Source: JAJDXW01 sp965243335 (GTDB lineage Bacteria; Pseudomonadota; Gammaproteobacteria; HK1). From it: a stretch of DNA of 64,000 nucleotides. The stretch spans positions 1,488,001 through 1,552,000 of the forward strand of contig OZ251545.1 of assembly GCA_965243335.1 (NCBI GenBank), written 5' to 3'. Shown in pieces: positions 9,135 through 18,335 of the stretch; the first letter of the stretch is position 1; each line of letters opens with the position of its first letter. A program made the translations under genes and the position numbers. Below the pieces are notes generated by a model that did no database searches, was not told the DNA's origin, and saw only the letters and a list, made by a program, of their open reading frames with translations.

Positions 9135-10811
9135 TCAGGCGCACAGCATTTCCACGAGGTCCGCCCGCCGGAAGGTCGCCGACAAGCGTTGCAGCGTGCG
9201 CGGTCGGTGGTGGAAGAGCGGCTCCAGCGCAGCCCCGATCTCATCTTCGGCGCGGCGGAGATAGTCCTCCGCCTGCCGTTCGAGCAATCCGCGCGCTTGG
9301 TCGAAGTTGCGGTGGTCGAGCTGGTCGAGGGTGGCCTCCATGTCCTCCAGGACGTACCGGCCCACCAGCATGGCGGCGAACCGGGAGCCGTAGGGCAGGA
9401 AGTCGGGCGCGTTCGGCGGCGGCCGGCGGCGGCGGTTCTCCGCCTGCCGCATCGCCAGGGCGGCGATGATCGCCTGGGCGCCGTTCAGGTCGGGGCGGAA
9501 GATGGTCTCGTACAGGACGCCGAAGTGTTCCCGCCTTCTGAACCTGGCCTGATGCGGCCGCTGCCGCCAGACCGCGAGCACCGCTTCCGCGACCGCGGCG
9601 CTCGTGAGCTCGCCGGGCGACACCGGTTGCTCGCTTCTCTTCAGGCGATAGGTGTAACCCAGCGCGCCGATCGAGCTGGCAAGCGTCCGCTGCCCCGGAT
9701 CGTTCGCCTTCAGATCCCTGAGATCGACGGGGTTCTGGCTGTTGGTGGCAAACGTGATGGCGTCGACGAGCGCACCGTCATCGTCCGGCGGCAACTCGTA
9801 GATGCGAACCAGCACCTCCGCGCTCCCGATCTCCGGGCCGATCTCCTCCATCATCTTCTGCACCGTCCAGGCGGTTTGCCCGCCGTTGACGATTTGTAGA
9901 TCGTCCATCTGCACCTGCCAGCTTCCATGCTGGAGCGCATTGTGGCGGAACTGCGAACAGGTGAGGGTGACGCCGTTGTTGTAGAAGTAGAAATTCGGGC
10001 GCTGGGCCGGCTCCCGCAGGGTGGCGGCCAGCGCCTCGTTCACGCGATTTCCGGCAAGGCCGAGATAACGGCGGATGTTCCTCTCGAACAGCCGGTTGCC
10101 GTATTCCCCGGCCAGCCGCCCAAGCTCGCCGACCGAGCAGCGTCCGATCAGCACGCGGCGAAACTGGAAGGCCTCCACGGTCGCCAGCCCCGCGAGCTGC
10201 AACCGATCGTGGATCGGCGCCGGTTTCTGCAACAGGTCGAGGAGCTCGCCGGGGCCGACGTGCCGCCACTCGACCTGTTTGCCGAAGTCCCTGGCCGCAT
10301 TCTCGATCCGCTGCTGTGCAGGCGGCGTCCACCGGATGCCGTTGTTGGCGGCGATCGCGGTGACGGAGGGGATCGCGCCTTCGGCCACGAACGAACGGAT
10401 TTCTTCGATGCGGTGGCGCAACCGTTCGTTCACGACCACCTGCCGTCCCGGATCGAACAGCGCGCCGATCGCGTCGATCATCCTGGCGATGCCGTTCTCC
10501 GGAAAGGCGGCGGCGCCGTCGAGGCTTTGGCGGTACTTGCACTGGATGAGGGTGATATGGATCACGCCCTCGTCCGGTTCGTCGTGAATGAGGGCGTCGA
10601 CGCCGAAGTCGTTGCCGCCGTCGACGACGCTGCCGAGCGCCTCGTCGTCGTCCAGGTCGCACAGGGTCCGGGCGACCAGGAACGTGAACGCCGCAGATCG
10701 CCGCCGCGGCTCGTTGGCGCCCAGCCCCAGCTCCTCGGCGAAGGAATCGGCCCGGCTCCGGACGATGCCGTTGATCTGCTGATCGATGATTTGCGCCGCG
10801 AGGGAAGCCAC
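9135..10811 (-). CDS. AIPR-family (abortive infection phage resistance) protein with PD-(D/E)XK-like N-terminus
   Basis: 558 residues. I chose the GTG at 10811 because AGGAGG lies 5 bp upstream; a GTG at 10817 sits on the SD. The central region carries the AIPR hallmarks: ERNIRRYLG, NFYFYNNGVTLTC and DLQIVNGGQTAWTV (about residues 240-330). Near residue 70-90, GGNDFGVDALI...ITLIQCKYR fits a D...(E/Q)xK nuclease core of the Mrr/restriction type. The family is associated with abortive infection and with restriction-modification or helicase neighbours. It lies downstream of, and co-directional with, the UvrD-type helicase (255 bp apart). The role as a phage-defence effector is inferred. Confidence 0.8.
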   Translation of the reverse strand: MASLAAQIIDQQINGIVRSRADSFAEELGLGANEPRRRSAAFTFLVARTLCDLDDDEALGSVVDGGNDFGVDALIHDEPDEGVIHITLIQCKYRQSLDGAAAFPENGIARMIDAIGALFDPGRQVVVNERLRHRIEEIRSFVAEGAIPSVTAIAANNGIRWTPPAQQRIENAARDFGKQVEWRHVGPGELLDLLQKPAPIHDRLQLAGLATVEAFQFRRVLIGRCSVGELGRLAGEYGNRLFERNIRRYLGLAGNRVNEALAATLREPAQRPNFYFYNNGVTLTCSQFRHNALQHGSWQVQMDDLQIVNGGQTAWTVQKMMEEIGPEIGSAEVLVRIYELPPDDDGALVDAITFATNSQNPVDLRDLKANDPGQRTLASSIGALGYTYRLKRSEQPVSPGELTSAAVAEAVLAVWRQRPHQARFRRREHFGVLYETIFRPDLNGAQAIIAALAMRQAENRRRRPPPNAPDFLPYGSRFAAMLVGRYVLEDMEATLDQLDHRNFDQARGLLERQAEDYLRRAEDEIGAALEPLFHHRPRTLQRLSATFRRADLVEMLCA

Positions 10812-11066
10812 CTGCACCTCCTGTCACCAGGCTACCAAGTCTGCGCCGAGTCCCGGGCCAGGCATTCCGCTGGTTGTCCTTTCCGGGCGGTAGACCGGGC
10901 CGGCGGCGCGGCGCGCATCGGCGAAGCCATCCGCACCATTCCGTTCGAGGCGACGTCCCTCGTGCCCGACGCGTCCGGTAGCGCTCATCAGGACGGAGGC
11001 GGAAGCCGCCCTTCCGGCGCTCGGCACGTGGTTCCGCTCCGGCCGGGTGCTCGGCAACTGCTCATG

Positions 11067-13109
11067 CTACGCGGGGAGATCCAGCTCATGGACGAAGGGG
11101 CTGAGTTCCTTATTCTCCGCCGAAAGGAGCACCACTCGCTTCTGAGCCCTGGTGAACGCAACGTAGAACAGCCGTCGCTCCGCTTCCTTCTCATATTCAC
11201 TCTCGGCCCGCCTGTGTGGCCATACTCCGGGGTTCACGTCGAGCAGGATGACGGTGTCGAATTCCTTGCCCTTCGCTCGCGTGGCCGTCATGAGGTGTAG
11301 TGGTCTCTCTTCGTCGATTTCGTCCCCCTCGTCACCGAACTGGTAGTGGCGAAGCCGGCCCTTGGCGGCATCGAGCAGGTCGATCAGATCGTCGGCCGAC
11401 ATCTCCTCGCTCTCCGCCATATCGGCTAGCTGGACCAGTGGTGGGGCGGCGAACCAGATGTCGTCTTCGGCCTTGTCGAAGTCGAAACGCAGGCCGGCGA
11501 AGCCCTCACCGATGGCCCTGATTGCAGCGGCCACGTCGCCGGTGTCCATGAAGCTGGCAGCCTTCTCCTCTAGCTCTTTGTGTGTTCTTCCGCTCAGTGG
11601 TTCTCCGTCGTACGAAAACATCTCCTCGACAGCTTCTCGCGTCGTGCTGGCCCGGAGTCCTCGGAGATAGCTCCGAACGTTCGCATTGTCCTTTTTGTTG
11701 AACGGAGCTCTCTTCACACGGTTCAGCACCTCCATCGCGTCATCTACGACGTTTTTCGGTCGTTGCTCGTCTTCGCGTCGATCCCAGATCTCAATCAGTT
11801 TCATCAGATGGTCGAAGGCGTCACTAGCGAAGACGTCGAGGTCGGTTGCGGTCTTCACCGGCCCTCCGTCGGAGGCGTAGTAGACCTCGTACGGAACAAG
11901 CTGGCTGCGGGTACGCCCGATCACCGCAACCTTGCCCGGAACCCGAATGTCGTGCGCGATCTCGGAGACGATCTGTAGTCGTTCACCGATCGACCCTGTG
12001 CACATGATCTGAATCTGCGCCCTGCCTGCTCCCGGGACTGCGGATATGTCTTTTGGCACCCGTCGCTTGTTGTTGCGGATCAGCTTCTGCGAATGGTCGA
12101 CGATGTTCCTCGCTGATCGATAGTTGGTTTCCAACGTGATCGTCTGAAATTCGGTCCCAAAGTAGTTGTCCGGATTCAGGATGTACTCCGGGGTCGCGCC
12201 TCGCCACTCGAAGATCGCTTGGTCGTCGTCCCCCACGATGGTGATGGATGCCCGGTGGCGGTCGGCGATCGTCTTGATGAACGCCAGATCGAGCGGGTTG
12301 ATGTCCTGGAATTCGTCGACCAGGAGGTGCGCGAATCGTGCCGTGCCGGTAACCGGCCGCTTCTTCTTTCCATCGGGTCCTGGAGACCGCAGATCGAGCC
12401 AGCACCAGTACTTCTGGTCTTCGAATGTGAACGTCGACTCTTCGTGCAGCCTTGCGATTGCCTCGCACCAGAACTTGAAGAAGCTGCGGTAGAATTCTTT
12501 CTGGTCGCTCAGTCTTTGCAGATTCAAGTCTTCGTCGAAGACGCGGCAATGGCGAAGGGAGCTGATCTGTATCTCCATTTGGGGTAGCAGACCCTGTTGA
12601 GACAGGGTGTCCAACTTGCTGCTGAACTTCTCAAAGCTGGTGTCAGCGGTGTGGTCGAAGCCGAGAGCCTTCAGAGCATCAACCGCGAGCATCAGCCGGT
12701 TTCCATGGCTTCCGCGTCCGGTGATCGCGCTGGACAGCCGATTATCCTTCTGCCACACCGGCCGGAGCTGGTTCCGCATTGCGAAGTGGCGATCGGCTCG
12801 TGAGGACAGGAGCCTTGGGTGCTGGATCTCGTTTCGCAGGCGGCGGTAACCGTATGCGTTGAGGGTGCTTACCGTCACGGCGTCACGGACGCCCGCAAAG
12901 TCGCGTTCGTTGGCGAGACGGGATACCGCCTCGAGTTCTGCGGCTTTCGTGAATGTGACAAGGAGGAACCTGTCGTCCTGCTTCTTCTTGTGCAGATGGA
13001 GGCAGCGGTAGAGGAGGGCGTTGGTCTTGCCACAGCCGGCTGGTGCGAGGAGGCGGAGGTAGCGCGCATCCGACTCGCAGAACTTGCGCTGGGACTTATC
13101 GAGCTTCAT
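11067..13109 (-). CDS. UvrD/Rep-type superfamily 1A DNA helicase, low G+C
   Basis: 680 residues; ATG at 13109 with AGGAGG 6 bp upstream. The helicase motifs appear in order: Walker A PAGCGKT at residues 23-29, motif II LLVDEFQD, motif III VGDDDQAIFEWRG, motif IV ETNYRSARN, motif V TRAKGKEFDTVILLDV and motif VI RRLFYVAFTRAQ. It translocates 3'-5' on single-stranded DNA if typical of the family. G+C by eye is about 55%, well below the 70% background, which suggests recent acquisition. It is shorter than housekeeping UvrD (about 720 residues) and lies next to AIPR, so I infer a defence rather than repair role. GajB of Gabija is a comparable stand-alone helicase, but no GajA is seen. Confidence 0.9.
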   Translation of the reverse strand: MKLDKSQRKFCESDARYLRLLAPAGCGKTNALLYRCLHLHKKKQDDRFLLVTFTKAAELEAVSRLANERDFAGVRDAVTVSTLNAYGYRRLRNEIQHPRLLSSRADRHFAMRNQLRPVWQKDNRLSSAITGRGSHGNRLMLAVDALKALGFDHTADTSFEKFSSKLDTLSQQGLLPQMEIQISSLRHCRVFDEDLNLQRLSDQKEFYRSFFKFWCEAIARLHEESTFTFEDQKYWCWLDLRSPGPDGKKKRPVTGTARFAHLLVDEFQDINPLDLAFIKTIADRHRASITIVGDDDQAIFEWRGATPEYILNPDNYFGTEFQTITLETNYRSARNIVDHSQKLIRNNKRRVPKDISAVPGAGRAQIQIMCTGSIGERLQIVSEIAHDIRVPGKVAVIGRTRSQLVPYEVYYASDGGPVKTATDLDVFASDAFDHLMKLIEIWDRREDEQRPKNVVDDAMEVLNRVKRAPFNKKDNANVRSYLRGLRASTTREAVEEMFSYDGEPLSGRTHKELEEKAASFMDTGDVAAAIRAIGEGFAGLRFDFDKAEDDIWFAAPPLVQLADMAESEEMSADDLIDLLDAAKGRLRHYQFGDEGDEIDEERPLHLMTATRAKGKEFDTVILLDVNPGVWPHRRAESEYEKEAERRLFYVAFTRAQKRVVLLSAENKELSPFVHELDLPA

Positions 13110-13169
13110 TCGGTTCCTCCTGCTTCGACAGCCTGCCATAGAGGGACTGTACTCGCCGCAATTCTCACT

Positions 13170-14090
13170 TCAGGCGTAGTTGAGGCGGAGGCCGGGGCGC
13201 GGCCACTCGAACGAGACGAGCTGGCCCGTGCCGCTCAGGGTGGCCCATGCGGTGCGGAGGTCCGCGCCGCCGAAGCAGACGTTGGTGGTGACCCGGTCGG
13301 GCAGGGGGACGTGCTCGACGGAGCTTCCGTCCGGGGCGGCGACGGTGATCCCGCCCCGGTGCAGGGTCGCGACGCAGACGTTCCCCGCGCTGTCCACCGC
13401 CATCGAATCGAACTCCTGGTAGCCGCCGGGGGCCGCCACCAGCCGGCCCCGGCACAGTGTGCCGGCGGAGCGGTCGAGCCGTGCGACCCCGGGCTCCGGC
13501 AGCTCCCACGCCCAGATCCGTGCCGGGATCGTCTCCGCCGCGTAGAGCGTGCCCCCATCCGGCGAGAGCCCGATCCCGTTCGGGGTGAAGAGCCCCCGGA
13601 TCACCTCGCGGCATTCGCTTCCGTCCGCCTTCGCGTAGTGGATGACCCCGCGGTCCATGTCGTAGCGCCGCATCTTGCCGAAGTCGGTGAACCAGAACCC
13701 GCCGTGCGCGTCGAAGACGATGTCGTTCGGGCCGCGCAGGTGGCCGCGGTCCGACTCCCGGTACAGCACCTCCACCTCGCCGGTCTCGAGGTCGGCGGCC
13801 TCGATCCGCCCGCCCCCGTAGTCGAGCGATTGCAGGCCGGGCACGGGCCGCCCGTCGATCTCATGCCACTCGAAGCCGCCGTTGTTGCAGACGTAGCACC
13901 GCCCGTCCGGGCCGAGGGCGATGCCGTTGGGGCCGCCTCCGGTGGCCGCGACCACCCCCACCTCGCCGCTCGGCAATACCCGGGAGACGGTCCCGCGGGC
14001 GATCTCGACGACGAGCACCGAGCCGTCGGAGAGAGCGATGGGGCCCTCCGGAAACCGGAGGCCGGCGGCGACCACGGTGATGTCGGTCAT
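13170..14090 (-). CDS. SMP-30/gluconolactonase family protein
   Basis: 306 residues. A six-bladed beta-propeller of the SMP-30/LRE type: LRFPEGPIAL at the start (metal-binding Glu), GGPNGIALGPDG, RGPNDIVFDAHGGFWFTD, FTPNGIGLSPDG and EFDSMAVDSAG repeat the blade motif with the Asn and Asp expected to bind a divalent cation. Likely a lactonase for a sugar lactone or xenobiotic ester. The start overlaps the HAD gene stop by 4 bp (ATGA), so the two are co-translated. No signal peptide; cytoplasmic. Confidence 0.85.
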   Translation of the reverse strand: MTDITVVAAGLRFPEGPIALSDGSVLVVEIARGTVSRVLPSGEVGVVAATGGGPNGIALGPDGRCYVCNNGGFEWHEIDGRPVPGLQSLDYGGGRIEAADLETGEVEVLYRESDRGHLRGPNDIVFDAHGGFWFTDFGKMRRYDMDRGVIHYAKADGSECREVIRGLFTPNGIGLSPDGGTLYAAETIPARIWAWELPEPGVARLDRSAGTLCRGRLVAAPGGYQEFDSMAVDSAGNVCVATLHRGGITVAAPDGSSVEHVPLPDRVTTNVCFGGADLRTAWATLSGTGQLVSFEWPRPGLRLNYA

Positions 14091-14896
14091 GTTCCTGTCT
14101 CCCTCCCGGCGCCAGCTTCTCCCCCGGCGCCTGTCTCCCCCCCGGTACTTGCCCGCACGCCGGCGCCCGGCTTCCTCCCGGCGTCCGCCTCCTCCCGGGC
14201 GCCCGCCCGCTCCCCGCCCTCCCTTCCGGGGCCGAGGCCGGGGTTCGGGGGCGCGGCCGGCGGGTCGACGAGCTCGATCCCGACCGCCTCGCCCAGCTCC
14301 CGGAGCGCCGCATCCGGGTCCGTCACCTTGATGGCGAGCATCCCGAGCCGGGCCGCGGTCTTGAGGTTCGCCCCGATGTCGTCGAGGAACGCCGCCTCCC
14401 CCGGCAGGACCCCGAGCGCTTCGCAGGTCAGCTCGTAGATGCGGGGGTCGGGCTTGCGAAGCCCGGTGCGGCAGGACTCGATGAACGCGTCGAAGCAGCT
14501 CCTGAGCGCCTCGCGCTCCTCGTCCTTCTCCTCCATGAGCCAGTTGTTGGTGAGCGCGGCCGTCTTCAGCCCGTGGGCGCGGAGCCGCCGCACCGCCTCG
14601 AGCATCCGGGGGCGGATCGCGACGTAGTCCGCCATCTCCAGCATCATCGCGGCGGTGGAGACGGAGTAGCCGAGGCCCGCGATCTCGGAATCGAAGATCC
14701 GGCAGAACTCGTCGAGCAGGAGCTCCCCGCGTTCGAGCCGCTGCCAGGCCCCGTCCGGGCGGGCCGCGTAGTTGCCGACGATGCCGGCGATGAAGCCTTC
14801 CGGGAGGTCGTGGCGGGCCTCGTACTCGCGCAGGAATTCGAGGGGCGACTCCTGGATCACGCCCCCGACGTCGAAGATGACCGCCCTGAGTTCCAT
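14087..14896 (-). CDS. HAD-superfamily hydrolase with low-complexity C-terminal tail
   Basis: 269 residues. HAD motif I is FDVGGV (nucleophile Asp9), motif II LTNN, motif III Lys in LRKPDPRIYEL and motif IV FLDDIGAN. The cap region lies between residues 20 and 90. It resembles the epoxide-hydrolase N-terminal/ACAD10-type phosphatase group. Residues about 222-269 are a degenerate Gly/Ala/Arg/Glu repeat (AGREAGAG-like units), encoded by roughly 12-bp DNA repeats; this looks like a 3' end extended by repeat growth. It is coupled to the downstream SMP-30 gene and 127 bp downstream of the acyl-CoA dehydrogenase. Confidence 0.85.
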   Translation of the reverse strand: MELRAVIFDVGGVIQESPLEFLREYEARHDLPEGFIAGIVGNYAARPDGAWQRLERGELLLDEFCRIFDSEIAGLGYSVSTAAMMLEMADYVAIRPRMLEAVRRLRAHGLKTAALTNNWLMEEKDEEREALRSCFDAFIESCRTGLRKPDPRIYELTCEALGVLPGEAAFLDDIGANLKTAARLGMLAIKVTDPDAALRELGEAVGIELVDPPAAPPNPGLGPGREGGERAGAREEADAGRKPGAGVRASTGGETGAGGEAGAGRETGT

Positions 14897-15023
14897 CCTG
14901 ATGTCCGGGGACCTCCGGAGGGTTTCTGGCTCGCCCGCTTCGCTCGCCGCCGGGACGGCGCCGGAGTATCGCCGAGCCGCCGCCGCCGATCCAGCCGCTG
15001 CCGCCGCCGGTCCAGCCGCCGAT

Positions 15024-16226
<1,203 letters not shown>

Positions 16227-16423
16227 CGCTTGTCCTCGGGTTCGATTCGGTGGTTCGCGGTTCCGCTCCGCCGGGCGGCGGGGCCGGCCCCGGCGCCGAG
16301 CCTGGTTCGATTCGGTCCGGTTCCGCCCGGCTCGGCTCCGGCCCGGTCGGCTCAGCCCGGCCCGGTCGGTTCGGCCCCGGTCCTGCCCAACCGGCCCGAT
16401 CCGATCCGGACGTCCGGGCGGGG
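16227..16423. repeat. degenerate CGGTTCGGCCCGG-type microrepeats between genes
   Basis: The 197-bp spacer between the quinone oxidoreductase stop and the acyl-CoA dehydrogenase start is made almost entirely of shuffled 6-10-bp units such as CGGCTCGGCTCCGG and CCCGGTCGGTTCGG. No gene or clear hairpin terminator is seen. Confidence 0.6.
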
Positions 16424-17422
16424 TCAGTCGTCCATCACCACCACGCACTTGCCGACGACCCGCCGCTCCGCCACCGCCCGGAGCGCCGCGACGCCTTCCT
16501 CCAGCCGGAACCGGTGCGAGATATGGGGCCGGAGGCGCCCGTCCGCGTACCAGCCGAACAGGGTGTCGAAGTTGCGCGCGCTCCGTTCGGGGGCTTCGCG
16601 GGTGAAGCGCCCCCAGAAGACCCCGACGAGCGCGCTGCCCTTGAGGAGCAGCAGGTTCGTGCGCGCCTGGGGCAGGTTGGCGCCGTCCGCCGCGAAGCCG
16701 ACGACCAGGATCCGGCCCTCCCACGCGATGCACCGGAGCGCCTGCTGGAACGCGTCGCCGCCGATCGGGTCGTAGATGACGTCCGCGCCGCGCCCGCCGG
16801 TGAGCCGGTTGACCCGATCCTTGAACGGCTCCTCGACCGCGGCGTAGTTCACCGTGTCGCGAACCCCGTAGAGCTCGCGCACCGCCTCGAGCTTCGCGTC
16901 GCTCCCCCCGGCCGCGATCGCGCGGGCCCCCAGGTTGCGCGCGATGTCGAGGGCGGCGGTTCCGACCCCGCCGGTCGCGCCGAGCACGAGCAGGGTCTCC
17001 CCGGGGGCGGTGCGGCCCCGGTCGACCAGGGCGTGGTAGCTCGTCCCGTAGGTCAGGGTGAAGGCGGCCCCGGTCGCGTAGTCCATCGAGTCCGGGAGCG
17101 GGACGCACCGGGCGGCGTCGGCCAGGGTCTCCTCCTGGAATCCGCGCGAGCCGATCATCGCGATCACCCGATCCCCCTCGCGGACCCCGTTCGCGACCCC
17201 CGGCCCGACCGCGGCCACGTCCCCCGCGACCTCCGCCCCCGGCGAGAACGGGAGGGACGGGCGCTCCTGGTACTTGTTCTCGATGAGGAGGAGGTCGGGG
17301 AAGTTCACCCCGCACGCGCGCACCCGCAGGAGCACCTGGCCGTCGCCGGGCTCGGGCCGGGGGACGTCCTCCAGCACGAGCGATTCGGGCGGGCCGTACT
17401 GCTTGCAGAGAAGCGCCTTCAT
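16424..17422 (-). CDS. NADPH:quinone oxidoreductase / zinc-less MDR family
   Basis: 332 residues from the ATG at 17422 (AAGGCGA upstream); an ATG at 17437 is also in frame. It is a medium-chain dehydrogenase/reductase of the QOR type: GVNFPDLLLIENKYQ, SPGAEVAGDVAAVG, and the Rossmann dinucleotide loop LGATGGVGTAALDIA near residue 150, then GADVIYDPIGG. No structural zinc cysteines are visible. It probably reduces an enoyl or quinone substrate with NADPH and lies upstream of the acyl-CoA dehydrogenase on the same strand. Confidence 0.88.
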   Translation of the reverse strand: MKALLCKQYGPPESLVLEDVPRPEPGDGQVLLRVRACGVNFPDLLLIENKYQERPSLPFSPGAEVAGDVAAVGPGVANGVREGDRVIAMIGSRGFQEETLADAARCVPLPDSMDYATGAAFTLTYGTSYHALVDRGRTAPGETLLVLGATGGVGTAALDIARNLGARAIAAGGSDAKLEAVRELYGVRDTVNYAAVEEPFKDRVNRLTGGRGADVIYDPIGGDAFQQALRCIAWEGRILVVGFAADGANLPQARTNLLLLKGSALVGVFWGRFTREAPERSARNFDTLFGWYADGRLRPHISHRFRLEEGVAALRAVAERRVVGKCVVVMDD

Positions 17423-17561
17423 GGGGTCGCCTTGCATGGGGAGGGCGGGGCGATGGTCTCTCGGGAAACGCCCGTCCGCGGGCGGGCGGAATTTACGCGA
17501 TCTCGGGGGCCGGGGCCAACCGAGCGGCTGGCAGGAGCGCCGCCCGCACCCCGCCCCGGGC

Positions 17562-18293
17562 TCAGCGGGCGGCGCGAAGCTCCCGCCGCGCGCAGGCGAT
17601 CCGTTGCGCCACCGTCAACGCGGTGAGGAGCGCGACCAGCCGGACGGCCTCCGGGAGCAGCCCGGAGAGGAGGCCGAGCGCGATCAGGACCACCCGCTCC
17701 GCCCGCGTCGCGATCCCGACCCGGCACTCCGCTCCGAGCGCCTCCGCCCGCGCGCGGACGTAGCTCACGAGGAACGAGCCGAGGAGGGCGAGGACCACGA
17801 TGCCGGCGTCGACGGCCGCCCCCTCGGCCGCGAACCGGTAGCCGATGGCGGCGAAGACCACGCCCTCCGACGCGCGGTCGAGGGTGGAGTCGAGGAACGC
17901 GCCGAACCGGGTCGGCCTCCCGCCGACGCGGGCGAGCACCCCGTCGAGGAGGTCCAGGAGCCCGCCGAGGAGGTAGAGGACGCCGGCGGCCACGAGGTCG
18001 CCGGTCACGATCAGGGCCGCCGCCGCCGCGTTGAGGGCGAACCCCGCGGCCGAGACCTGGTCGGCGCTCGCGCCGAGCCGGTGGAGCCGGGCGGCGAGCG
18101 GGGTCAGCCCTCTCTCGAACCGGTGGTGGAGCGCCTGGCGGACTTGCTCCAGGTCGGGCAAGGGCCTCCGCCCGCCGCCCCGGCCCGGCTCCCCTTCGTC
18201 AATGCGGTGCGGCCAGAACGCCACGGCCGGCTCCCCACCTCGCTTCACGGCGGCGAATGCCGGGATCATGCTGATCCCGGCATCGGAGAGCAA
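17562..18293 (-). CDS. CDP-alcohol phosphatidyltransferase family membrane protein
   Basis: Up to 243 residues; the first 50 are not typical and a TTG near LPDLEQVRQ could be the true start. The CDP-OH-P signature D(x)2DG(x)2AR(x)8G(x)3D(x)3D is intact (DLLDGVLARVGGRPTRFG, then AFLDSTLD). Four to six transmembrane segments follow or flank it (ALIVTGDLVAAGVLYLLG, AGIVVLALLGSFLVSYV, VVLIALGLLSGLL). It transfers a phosphoalcohol from CDP to a second alcohol in phospholipid synthesis; the acceptor is unknown. Monocistronic in appearance, 42 bp upstream of the end of the hydantoinase B gene. Confidence 0.8.
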   Translation of the reverse strand: MLSDAGISMIPAFAAVKRGGEPAVAFWPHRIDEGEPGRGGGRRPLPDLEQVRQALHHRFERGLTPLAARLHRLGASADQVSAAGFALNAAAAALIVTGDLVAAGVLYLLGGLLDLLDGVLARVGGRPTRFGAFLDSTLDRASEGVVFAAIGYRFAAEGAAVDAGIVVLALLGSFLVSYVRARAEALGAECRVGIATRAERVVLIALGLLSGLLPEAVRLVALLTALTVAQRIACARRELRAAR

Positions 18294-18335
18294 CCGCCCG
18301 CCGTCAACCCCGGCCCCTGTCCAGAGCCCCGCGCG

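Noticed and set aside
9135..13109. Gabija system
   Set aside because: The UvrD-like helicase resembles GajB, but the partner is AIPR, with no OLD ATPase or TOPRIM motifs.
16227..16423. tRNA-like GGTTCGATTC sequence
   Set aside because: It is one unit of a degenerate repeat; no cloverleaf arms or anticodon context.
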